Assembly (NCBI GenBank): GCA_023439185.1 | Contig: JAEXOR010000003.1 | Location: 186,001 to 250,000 of the forward strand | From: Bacillota bacterium | GTDB lineage: Bacteria > Bacillota > Desulfotomaculia > Desulfotomaculales > Desulfallaceae | Direction: 5' to 3' | DNA: 64,000 bases | In this document: positions 32,064-38,965 of the stretch, piece after piece | Numbering within the stretch: the stretch's first letter is position 1 | How the letters are laid out: each line of letters begins with the position of its first letter | Notes under the pieces: model-generated | Database searches by the model: none | Told to the model about the DNA's origin: nothing | What the model saw: only the letters and a program-made list of their open reading frames with translations | Position numbers and translations under genes: made by a program

Positions 32064-32965
32064 TGAATGTTATTGAAGTAAGGGAGCTGTGTAAATCTTA
32101 CGGTAGAATTAACGCTCTGGATCATTTAACTGTTTCATTCGCTGCAAATAAAATTACGGGTCTGATCGGCCGCAATGGCGCCGGGAAAACCACGCTCCTG
32201 AAATTGATTGCCGGACATTTGCATCCCAGCAGCGGCGAGCTGAAAGTATTCGCGCAAAGACCTTTCGATAATTTGGCCGTTTCCGCGCACACCATCCTGA
32301 TTAATGAAGATATTATTTTTCCTGATTCGTTCATGCTCAGCGATATTCTCAAGGAAATAACGCCTTTTTACGCCAATTGGCAGGCCCCGCTGGCTAAAGC
32401 ATTGTTTGATTACTTTCGCCTCAATCCCAAACAACGTCACAACAATCTTTCTAAAGGCAGCAAAAGTATCTTTAACGCTATCGTCGGGATTGCTGCACGT
32501 TGTCCGTTAACGCTCTTGGATGAACCGACCGCTGGGATGGACTCCGCTGTGCGCAAAGATTTTTACCGGGCCTTGCTGAAGGATTACCTGGATTTTCCGC
32601 GCACCATCATCCTTTCCAGCCATCTGCTGGGAGAATTGGAAGAAATCCTGGAAGACATTTTCCTGATCGATCAAGGGAAAAAATACCTGCACCTGCCGGT
32701 CCTGGAATTGAAGGAGTATGCAGTCGGTTTGCGGGGGAGCGCTGAGGCTATTCTCAACATTGTGGGGGAGCAGGATATCATTTATCGGGAGGATTTCGGC
32801 AAGGGCAGTTTATATCTGGTGGCTAAAGCAGCTAATCTTGGCGGCAGATTGGAGCGGATCAAAGCCGGGGGCATTGAGATTGCTCCCGTGCCGATCGACG
32901 ATCTGTGTAATTACCTGACTTCAAAAACGAAGGGAGGTATCAACGATGTCTTTAAGCGAGATTGA
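32063..32965 (+). CDS. ABC transporter ATP-binding protein
   Basis: A 300-aa ATPase subunit. Walker A is GRNGAGKTTLL near residue 36, Walker B LTLLDEPTAGMD near 150. The signature motif is degenerate: NNLSKGSKSI instead of LSGGQ, a form seen in YtrB-type exporters. A C-terminal extension of about 80 residues follows the ATPase domain. Encoded between the YtrA-type regulator and two membrane proteins, it should energise export or a wall-stress response. The gene overlaps the next one by 20 bases. The substrate is unknown. Confidence 0.92.
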   Translation: MNVIEVRELCKSYGRINALDHLTVSFAANKITGLIGRNGAGKTTLLKLIAGHLHPSSGELKVFAQRPFDNLAVSAHTILINEDIIFPDSFMLSDILKEITPFYANWQAPLAKALFDYFRLNPKQRHNNLSKGSKSIFNAIVGIAARCPLTLLDEPTAGMDSAVRKDFYRALLKDYLDFPRTIILSSHLLGELEEILEDIFLIDQGKKYLHLPVLELKEYAVGLRGSAEAILNIVGEQDIIYREDFGKGSLYLVAKAANLGGRLERIKAGGIEIAPVPIDDLCNYLTSKTKGGINDVFKRD

Positions 32966-33698
32966 AATCGGTAAAGTTAACCTGCGAACCATCGTTTTAA
33001 TGCAATATCTCTACAAGCTGAAAGGCAGTTCTTCCTTGATCCATTCATTGATCTTCATGCAATTGCTGGGTTTAATTTTCAGTCTGACTCCCAACGGGTC
33101 AATGGGGGCCGGAAGTGATTTTATAACGGTTTCGGTTAACTTATTTTCTACCAATCTATTGCAGATATTTTCAATGGTCTGGATGGTGGGAATTACCAAC
33201 TATTTTATCTCTTCGAATTACCGTCGGTTGGAATTGCCTTTGACCCATGATTCGCTGTCCGGTCATCTTTCCAACATCCTGTTGATACTTACCATTGCTA
33301 TTTTCGCCGGTACGACTTCAACCTTGCTGAGTATTCCCCACCGCATAATTTTGCTGTTTATATACTCGGATTCCGGGGAGTTTTTTCTGGACGGAATAAG
33401 CATTTCGCCAGCAGCACTGTTATTGGGCGTATTTGTATCGACGCTCTACCTGCTCCTTTTGGCTGCCCTTTCTTACCTCATCAGAGCGGTAATTGAAGTA
33501 AACCGGATCTTTATTGTGATCCTACCCGCTCTTTTTATTGGGCTGGCACGTCCTTATCAGGAGTTTTATGCAGCCGTGTTCAATTGCTTTACCGCTGAAC
33601 CTTCTCTTGCTCTTTTTTTGCTGAAGGCCTTTATGGCATCAGCCGCTTTCTTTGCCCTGAGTTTTCTGATCACCCGTAAGACGGAGGTGGGGAAATGA
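32946..33698 (+). CDS. ABC transporter permease-like membrane protein
   Basis: A 250-aa protein with about six hydrophobic helices and short loops, fitting a YtrC/D-like permease of an ABC exporter. No sequence family is certain. The ATG has GGGAGG eight bases upstream, within the 3-prime end of the ATPase gene. Its stop overlaps the next start as ATGA. Co-translation with the ATPase supports formation of one transporter. Confidence 0.75.
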   Translation: MSLSEIEIGKVNLRTIVLMQYLYKLKGSSSLIHSLIFMQLLGLIFSLTPNGSMGAGSDFITVSVNLFSTNLLQIFSMVWMVGITNYFISSNYRRLELPLTHDSLSGHLSNILLILTIAIFAGTTSTLLSIPHRIILLFIYSDSGEFFLDGISISPAALLLGVFVSTLYLLLLAALSYLIRAVIEVNRIFIVILPALFIGLARPYQEFYAAVFNCFTAEPSLALFLLKAFMASAAFFALSFLITRKTEVGK

Positions 33699-34408
33699 AT
33701 GCAATCATGGGAATTAGTTTTCTGTTTCTGATCGTGATTGTTTTTGTAGGAGTCTTTTTTTCTAAATCCTTCAACTCAAAATTAAATCGAATGCTAAGCT
33801 GGAAAAGTAATTTGCTCCTGGCGCTGGTTTATCTATTGTTGTTGGTTTTCCTGGTCCCCGTTTCGGCATTGCTGAACGACACTTTATTTCAATCCGGTGA
33901 CAAACGCCTGCAAATCACTGATTCAACCATAATCGATCGGGAAGAGGAAAAATTCTCGTTTCAGCCCGGCAAGAGCCTGGCTGAGTACCCGGAAAAATAC
34001 AAAAACGGCAGTTGGACCTTCCCAATCACCGTAAACACTCTGAAACTTACCGCTTCAGCGGATTGGAATTATTGGGTCCAGGTTGAGAGAAAAGACACAA
34101 ATGACGGGAAAGTGGAGGTCAGCAGCTATGTTACCCCCCATTATACAGATATCGTCAATTTCACCCAGGTGGTTGAACCGCCGCAGATTTCTTTGACCAA
34201 TGATGTCTTAGCCGTTAAGGCCAAGGAACAAAGATTCAATTTTTCAGTCTGGACATCTAACTTTACCATCCAGCAGTTCAACCCCCGGGACCCCGGGTGG
34301 TACAGGCCGATGACTTATGCCGCATTAGGCGGGCAGGCCATTCTTCTGCGTGTTCCCAAGGATTTGGAAATCATCCGCGATGAATTTAACATAGACTTTA
34401 TAAACTGA
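33695..34408 (+). CDS. Membrane-anchored extracytoplasmic protein of the gntR-ABC operon
   Basis: I do not recognise a family for this 237-aa protein. Two hydrophobic helices (about 5-23 and 38-62) are followed by a soluble, beta-rich domain of about 170 residues that would lie outside the membrane, as judged by a basic loop between the helices. It contains KSLAEYPEKYKNGSWTFPI and FSVWTSNFTIQQFNPRDPG. It may be an accessory or sensing subunit of the transporter encoded just upstream (four-base overlap). No terminator is evident before the convergent spmB. Confidence 0.6.
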   Translation: MNAIMGISFLFLIVIVFVGVFFSKSFNSKLNRMLSWKSNLLLALVYLLLLVFLVPVSALLNDTLFQSGDKRLQITDSTIIDREEEKFSFQPGKSLAEYPEKYKNGSWTFPITVNTLKLTASADWNYWVQVERKDTNDGKVEVSSYVTPHYTDIVNFTQVVEPPQISLTNDVLAVKAKEQRFNFSVWTSNFTIQQFNPRDPGWYRPMTYAALGGQAILLRVPKDLEIIRDEFNIDFIN

Positions 34409-34431
34409 AACCTTCAAAGATCAGCAGCTAT

Positions 34432-34968
34432 TTAACTGCCAAATATTTTGTGGCAGACGTAAATGGAGGCAATCAGGGTGGTAAAGTCGGCGGTCAAGCC
34501 GGAAAATATGGAGTAGCGGTAGCGGCTGATGCCCACCGAGCCGAAGTAAAGGGTCAGGACGTAAAACGTGGTGTCGGAGCTGCCCTGCATGGTGGAAACC
34601 AGGCGGCCGACAAAGCTGTCGGGACCGTTGTTTTTAACCACGTCCGTGGCGATGCCCAGGGCGGCGCCGCCGGACATGGGCCTCATGATGGCGTGGGGCA
34701 AAACCTCGGCCGGCATGCCGATGGCGCTTAAAACGGGAGTGAGCAGATGCACCATGTATTCCAGGGCTCCGGAGGCCCTGAAGACGCTGATGGCCACCAG
34801 CATGGCCACCAGGTAGGGTATTGTTTTTATGGCGGTGGCAAACCCGGCTTCAGCGCCCTCCACAAAGGTTTCAAAGACATTAACCTTCCTGGCGGCGGCA
34901 ATCAGCGGCACCAGCAGTAAAACAACCGGTATGGCCCAGCGTGACAAATCGGATACTATACCAAACAT
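34432..34968 (-). CDS. spmB: Spore maturation protein B
   Basis: SpmB is a membrane protein with a nucleoside-recognition (Gate) domain needed for dehydration of the spore core. The 178-aa protein has several hydrophobic helices, the family segment MRPMSGGAALGIATDV near residue 94 and GSSDTTFYVLTLYFGSVG near 128. The frame opens earlier, but the ATG at 34968 with GGGGGAGGTAAGCCG is the likely start. It follows spmA by four bases. Sporulation-specific expression is expected. Confidence 0.95.
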   Translation of the reverse strand: MFGIVSDLSRWAIPVVLLLVPLIAAARKVNVFETFVEGAEAGFATAIKTIPYLVAMLVAISVFRASGALEYMVHLLTPVLSAIGMPAEVLPHAIMRPMSGGAALGIATDVVKNNGPDSFVGRLVSTMQGSSDTTFYVLTLYFGSVGISRYRYSIFSGLTADFTTLIASIYVCHKIFGS

Positions 34969-34972
34969 CGGC

Positions 34973-35563
34973 TTACCTCCCCCGGGAATAAATGTAACGC
35001 AGCAGCCTGTCCGCGCCAATGGCCATCGTCATACCGGCGGCGGTGGCGAAAACGGTGGTGCCAACTATCTCCGTCGGATCGGAAGAACCGTAAATCAGCC
35101 TGATGCCGATGATGGTGGTGGGGATTAATGTGATGCAGGAAGTGTTCAGGGCCAGAAAGGTGCACATGGCGTCGGTGGCCGTTTTGGGGTCGCCCCGGTT
35201 AAGCTTTTGCAGTTCCTGCATGGCGATCAGGCCCATGGGTGTGGCGGCGTTGCCCAAACCCAGAATGTTGGCGCTCAGGTTCATCACAATGGCGCCCATG
35301 GCGGGATGCTCTTTGGGTACGCTGGGGAAAAGAAAGGCGGTAACGGGCTGTACGAGACGGGCCAGGGCCCGGACCAGTCCCGCCGCTTCGGCCAGTTTCA
35401 TAATGCCCAGCCAGAAAGTGATAATGGCGATCAGGTCCAAAGATGTCTGGACGCCGATTTGCGCTCCTTCCAGGGCCGCCTTGGTCACCACTTCAATATG
35501 TCCGTTAAAACCCGCCACCAGGACGCCGATAGTCATCATGCCGAGCCAGATGTAATTGACCAT
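34973..35563 (-). CDS. spmA: Spore maturation protein A
   Basis: Partner of SpmB in the spore membrane. The 196-aa protein has the Gate domain with MNLSANILGLGNAATPMGL, the strongly conserved SpmA segment, and CTFLALNTSCITLIPTT. Four or five hydrophobic helices. The TTG at 35578 lies within the ribosome site (GGAGG), so the ATG at 35563 is taken. It is first in the spmA-spmB operon and follows the terminator of the gerW cluster. Confidence 0.95.
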   Translation of the reverse strand: MVNYIWLGMMTIGVLVAGFNGHIEVVTKAALEGAQIGVQTSLDLIAIITFWLGIMKLAEAAGLVRALARLVQPVTAFLFPSVPKEHPAMGAIVMNLSANILGLGNAATPMGLIAMQELQKLNRGDPKTATDAMCTFLALNTSCITLIPTTIIGIRLIYGSSDPTEIVGTTVFATAAGMTMAIGADRLLRYIYSRGR

Positions 35564-35667
35564 ACCAAGATCCTCCAAAAAAATTACTAATAAATGGTAT
35601 GATCAATTCGGGGCTAATATGTAAGAAAGGACGTTTTTGTTTCCTTTGCAGTTTTCAAAGGATACAC

Positions 35668-35704
35668 AAAAAAACACGCCGCAGCAGTTTGCGCGGCGCG
35701 CGTG
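35668..35704 (-). terminator. Terminator after gerW
   Basis: CACGCCGC (35675-35682) pairs with GCGGCG...CGTG (35693-35704). On the minus strand the stem is followed by GTGTTTTTTT. It separates the trpS-to-gerW cluster from spmAB. Confidence 0.75.
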
Positions 35705-35718
35705 CTTTGTGAGGGTAT

Positions 35719-36141
35719 TTAGTTTAGTTCCGGACCTCTGTCCCTTTTCTTATCAAACATACCCTGGATTTGGCTGAGCAGTTCCGGGGTCAGGTCCATC
35801 AACCGGTCCAGCAGCGCGTTGCCATCCACCGGAAGCATGCGCACATGGCCGTTGCCGGCCACCAGAAAACCGACGGGTTTCACCGACATGCCGGCGCCGC
35901 TGCCCCCGCCGAAAGCAGGGGACGTTTGACCGCTTTCGTTATCGCCGTTGTCTTTGCTGGTCATCTCAAACTCGCTGCCCCCGGCCCCGAAACCGCAGGA
36001 AACCCTGGAAACCGGTATAATTACACTGCCGTCCGGTGTTTCCACCGGTTCACCCACCACCGAGTTTACAGACACCATTTCCTGAATGCTTTCCATGGCG
36101 GTTCTCATGAGTCCTTCTATTGGGTGTTGTTGTTCATCCAT
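35719..36141 (-). CDS. gerW: Sporulation protein GerW (YtfJ)
   Basis: A 140-aa protein of the GerW/YtfJ family, made in the forespore and needed for normal germination in Bacillus. It has the family opening HPIEGLMRTAMESIQEMV, then VIIPVSRVSCGFGAGG, a glycine-rich loop and the C-terminal KPVGFLVAGNGHVRMLPV. The ATG at 36141 with GAGGGTGATAAAC upstream is the likely start; an in-frame start 14 codons earlier lacks a site. A DUF2953 gene lies directly upstream, the regular neighbour in Firmicutes. Confidence 0.93.
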   Translation of the reverse strand: MDEQQHPIEGLMRTAMESIQEMVSVNSVVGEPVETPDGSVIIPVSRVSCGFGAGGSEFEMTSKDNGDNESGQTSPAFGGGSGAGMSVKPVGFLVAGNGHVRMLPVDGNALLDRLMDLTPELLSQIQGMFDKKRDRGPELN

Positions 36142-36182
36142 GTTTATCACCCTCGTTTTAATTTTTAAGATGTTGTCTTTCA

Positions 36183-36863
36183 TTAAACGTTAAATTTCCG
36201 TCTGTTGAGCAGGTAGTACCAGCCTGCCAGCAATCCCGTATAAATAATATGACCGCTCCGGAGGCTAAATATGCAATCAAAATGAACCTGCAGCGCCCTG
36301 TCGTTAAAAACCGGCATTACTGCCAGTTCCGGCCTGGGCGCAGGACGATTAAGAGCTCGGTATAAATGCGAAACGGCGTTGCTTTTGATGACCCACAGTA
36401 AACCTGTGGCCATGCCGGTTTGCCCGGCTTCCGGCAAGCCCAGCATAGTGCTCCATTTAAAATGACGCAATTTGGTTTTGGCCAGCAGGTACCGGGACGC
36501 GGGCCTGGTGGCCCGGTATATTTTAAGCGCCAGCCTGCACATCGCCAGGGCGCGGCCGGCTGTGAGTCTTGTTTTCTCCTGGGACTGCGAATGACTGGAA
36601 TGCTTGGAAAAGGTCGTTCCGATTTTGAGCACCGGATGAAACGCCCGGCGCGTCAACTCGAAATAAGACAGTTTCATGCGCAGGCTTACAAGCCCCCAGA
36701 GCAGAGAAAAACGAACGCCCCTGTCAGGCACATACTCGTGAGGTGTGCCGGGCTGGGAGGCGTTCAGCTTGTAGTAGGTGTATTTAATTTCCACCGTAAC
36801 CGGCGAGATGATCATAACCACCAGTAATAATATGGAAACCGCGATTATTGCTGCGAACCACAT
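36183..36863 (-). CDS. DUF2953 family membrane-anchored protein
   Basis: A 226-aa protein with one N-terminal membrane helix (about 3-24, IIAVSILLLVVMIISPVTV) and a soluble remainder containing FSLLWGLVSLRMKLSYFELT and the conserved TMLGLPEAGQTGMATGLLW. It fits DUF2953, whose genes sit next to gerW in spore formers. Function is unknown; a sporulation or germination role is inferred from that linkage. The start has GGGGTGCAGC upstream. It is 41 bases from gerW. Confidence 0.82.
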   Translation of the reverse strand: MWFAAIIAVSILLLVVMIISPVTVEIKYTYYKLNASQPGTPHEYVPDRGVRFSLLWGLVSLRMKLSYFELTRRAFHPVLKIGTTFSKHSSHSQSQEKTRLTAGRALAMCRLALKIYRATRPASRYLLAKTKLRHFKWSTMLGLPEAGQTGMATGLLWVIKSNAVSHLYRALNRPAPRPELAVMPVFNDRALQVHFDCIFSLRSGHIIYTGLLAGWYYLLNRRKFNV

Positions 36864-36915
36864 GCTGCACCCCGGACCTTATTTTGCCAAGGATGCAGGT
36901 AAAATATACAAGAGT

Positions 36916-37284
36916 TTAATTCATGATCCTAATATATATAGTGTTACCGTCCTTAAAGCCCGAGAGCAGTTCACAATGACGGAGGATGGCGAAATTCCGT
37001 TCCAGTTCCGATTCTTCCAAGTTGAAATGCCTGGCAATATCGGGGCGGGTTACTTTCCCCTTTTCCTTTACGAAATTGTAGATATTTTTCTGTAGTTCCG
37101 TTAACCCGTCCGTACCGCTCTGGCCGGCCAGCTTGCGGTGTGTGACGGCACTGTGCACCGCTGCCACGTCGCAGGTTTTGGGCGGTGAAACGGCGACAAT
37201 GTAGCAATCCTCGCACAGCGTTTTGCCGTTCCATTGCATTTCTTCGCCCGCTTCGATTTCTTCCCCGCATTTCGAGCAAATCAT
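36916..37284 (-). CDS. Zinc-ribbon plus winged-helix protein
   Basis: A 122-aa protein. The N-terminal ~35 residues form a LIM-like or zinc-ribbon finger with C3-x2-C6 and, about 20 residues on, C27-x2-C30 (ICSKCGE and LCEDCY). The second half (about 62-122) is a winged helix: TELQKNIYNFVKEKGKVTR...HFNLEESELERNFAILRHCELL. It is probably a DNA-binding regulator or redox/metal sensor. The ATG at 37284 with GGAGGTGACCAGG is preferred over one five codons earlier. It follows trpS by 14 bases and so may be co-transcribed. I know no named member. Confidence 0.75.
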   Translation of the reverse strand: MICSKCGEEIEAGEEMQWNGKTLCEDCYIVAVSPPKTCDVAAVHSAVTHRKLAGQSGTDGLTELQKNIYNFVKEKGKVTRPDIARHFNLEESELERNFAILRHCELLSGFKDGNTIYIRIMN

Positions 37285-37298
37285 CCTGGTCACCTCCA

Positions 37299-38288
37299 TC
37301 AGCCTTTAAATATTTTGGGCCATACCAGGTCCATGGTTCTGGCGGCTTCTTCAGCCGCTCTTTTGGTTCCTTCCGCCAGAATATCGTCGATATAGCTCCG
37401 GTCGCTGATAATAGACTCCCTTTTTTCCCTGACCGGGGCCATGAATTGCTCCAGGGTACCGGCCAGGAGTTTTTTACAGGCCACGCAGCCGATATTCCCG
37501 GCCTTGCATTCAGCCGCCAGCCCGGACAGCTCGTCCGCCCGGTAAATGCTATGGTATTTATGCACCACGCATACTTCGGGATGTCCGGGGTCTGTTTTGC
37601 GAATCCTGGCCGGGTCGGTGATCATGGAGTTGACTCCGGACTGCAATTCTTTGGCGGTGGCGGCCAGTTCAATGACGTTGGCGTAACTTTTGCTCATTTT
37701 GCGTCCATCCACCCCGGGCAGTAAAGCGACTTTCGCCAACAGCGCCTGCGGCTCGGGAAAGACCGGGCCGTAAATGTGGTTGAAACGCCTGGCCACCTCG
37801 CGGCATAGTTCCAGGTGAGGCAGTTGATCTTCGCCCACCGGCACCGCGTTGGCCCGGTAAATCAGGATATCAGCGGCCTGCAGCAGCGGGTAACCCAAAA
37901 AGCCGTAGGTTGTAATATCTTTGCCCCTTTCCCGGTGCTGGATTACGCTGTCCTTATAAGTCGGCACCCGTTCCAGCCAGCTCAGGGGCGTAATCATGGA
38001 AAACAGCAAATGCAGTTCGGCGTGTTGGGGGATTTCCGACTGGCGGAAGATGACGCTTTTTTTGGGGTCGATCCCCGCCGCCAACCAGTCCGCCAGCATC
38101 TGCCGAATATTTTCCCGGATGTTTTCGGTTTCGTCGAAGGACGTGGTCAGGGCATGCAGATCCGCCACGAAAAAAAAGCATTGGTAAGAATCCTGCAAAC
38201 CGGCCCAGTTTTCCAGGACGCTTAAGTGCCCGATGTGCAGGCGACCGGTCGGCCGCATGCCGCTTAGTATTCTGCCTTTTTCGTACAT
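37299..38288 (-). CDS. trpS: Tryptophanyl-tRNA synthetase
   Basis: Class Ic synthetase that charges tRNA-Trp. The 329-aa protein has the HIGH motif at residues 18-21 (RLHIGHL) and KMSKS near 200 (DGRKMSKSYAN). No T-box can be fitted in the 56-base gap upstream. It lies downstream of the M50 protease gene on the same strand, with a short gap. Confidence 0.97.
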   Translation of the reverse strand: MYEKGRILSGMRPTGRLHIGHLSVLENWAGLQDSYQCFFFVADLHALTTSFDETENIRENIRQMLADWLAAGIDPKKSVIFRQSEIPQHAELHLLFSMITPLSWLERVPTYKDSVIQHRERGKDITTYGFLGYPLLQAADILIYRANAVPVGEDQLPHLELCREVARRFNHIYGPVFPEPQALLAKVALLPGVDGRKMSKSYANVIELAATAKELQSGVNSMITDPARIRKTDPGHPEVCVVHKYHSIYRADELSGLAAECKAGNIGCVACKKLLAGTLEQFMAPVREKRESIISDRSYIDDILAEGTKRAAEEAARTMDLVWPKIFKG

Positions 38289-38344
38289 ATGTGAAGCTCC
38301 TTTCGGCGGGTTTCATAGTCAATACGGGGTAATAGTCTTGACGG

Positions 38345-38965
38345 TTAAAAAGGCACGCCGCCTATCTGCTTATATATTCCCACCACGAAATTAACCGCCG
38401 GCCACAGGATATGGCCGATGAATCCGGTAAGCATCAGCAGAAGCAGGATGACCATGCCGTATGTTTCCATGCCGTAGATAAATTTGGCCTGGCTGGGAAA
38501 GAGTCCGGCCAGTATTTTTGAGCCGTCCAGAGGGGGCACCGGTATCAGGTTGAATATGGCCAGTATCACGTTGATCTGGATGATAAAAAGCAGGAACAGC
38601 CCTCCGTAGGGGATCAGTTGATAGACACCCAAACGCCATAACAGTGCCGCCGCCAGAGCCACCAGCAGGTTGGCCACCGGACCGGCCAGTGAAACCATCA
38701 GCATACCCTTGGCGGGGTCCACGCGCAGGTTGTAGGGATTGACCGGGACGGGTTTGGCCCAGCCGAAACGGAACAGGATCAGCATTAAAAACCCTAAAGG
38801 GTCGATATGGGCGATGGGGTTTAATGTCAGCCGCCCCTGGTTCCGGGCGGTATGATCACCCAGCCGGTCAGCCACCCAGCCGTGGGCGAATTCATGAAAG
38901 GTCAACCCGATCAGGATCGCCGGCAGCAATAGAATCAGTTCGGTGAGGTCTGGTAAATTAAACAT
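38345..38965 (-). CDS. Site-2-protease-family metalloprotease (M50B)
   Basis: A 206-aa intramembrane zinc protease. The zinc motif HEFAH is at residues 24-28 in the first membrane helix, and the third ligand lies in NLIPVPPLDGSKIL near 142. About five or six membrane helices; no PDZ domain, so it belongs to the short Rip/YwhC-like group. The ATG at 38965 follows GGGAGGAAAAA and is inside the end of the upstream gene (eight-base overlap), so the two are coupled. Substrate unknown. Confidence 0.92.
   Translation of the reverse strand: MFNLPDLTELILLLPAILIGLTFHEFAHGWVADRLGDHTARNQGRLTLNPIAHIDPLGFLMLILFRFGWAKPVPVNPYNLRVDPAKGMLMVSLAGPVANLLVALAAALLWRLGVYQLIPYGGLFLLFIIQINVILAIFNLIPVPPLDGSKILAGLFPSQAKFIYGMETYGMVILLLLMLTGFIGHILWPAVNFVVGIYKQIGGVPF

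Noticed and set aside
38289..38344. T-box before trpS
   Set aside because: Only 56 bases are available and none resemble the conserved T-box sequence.
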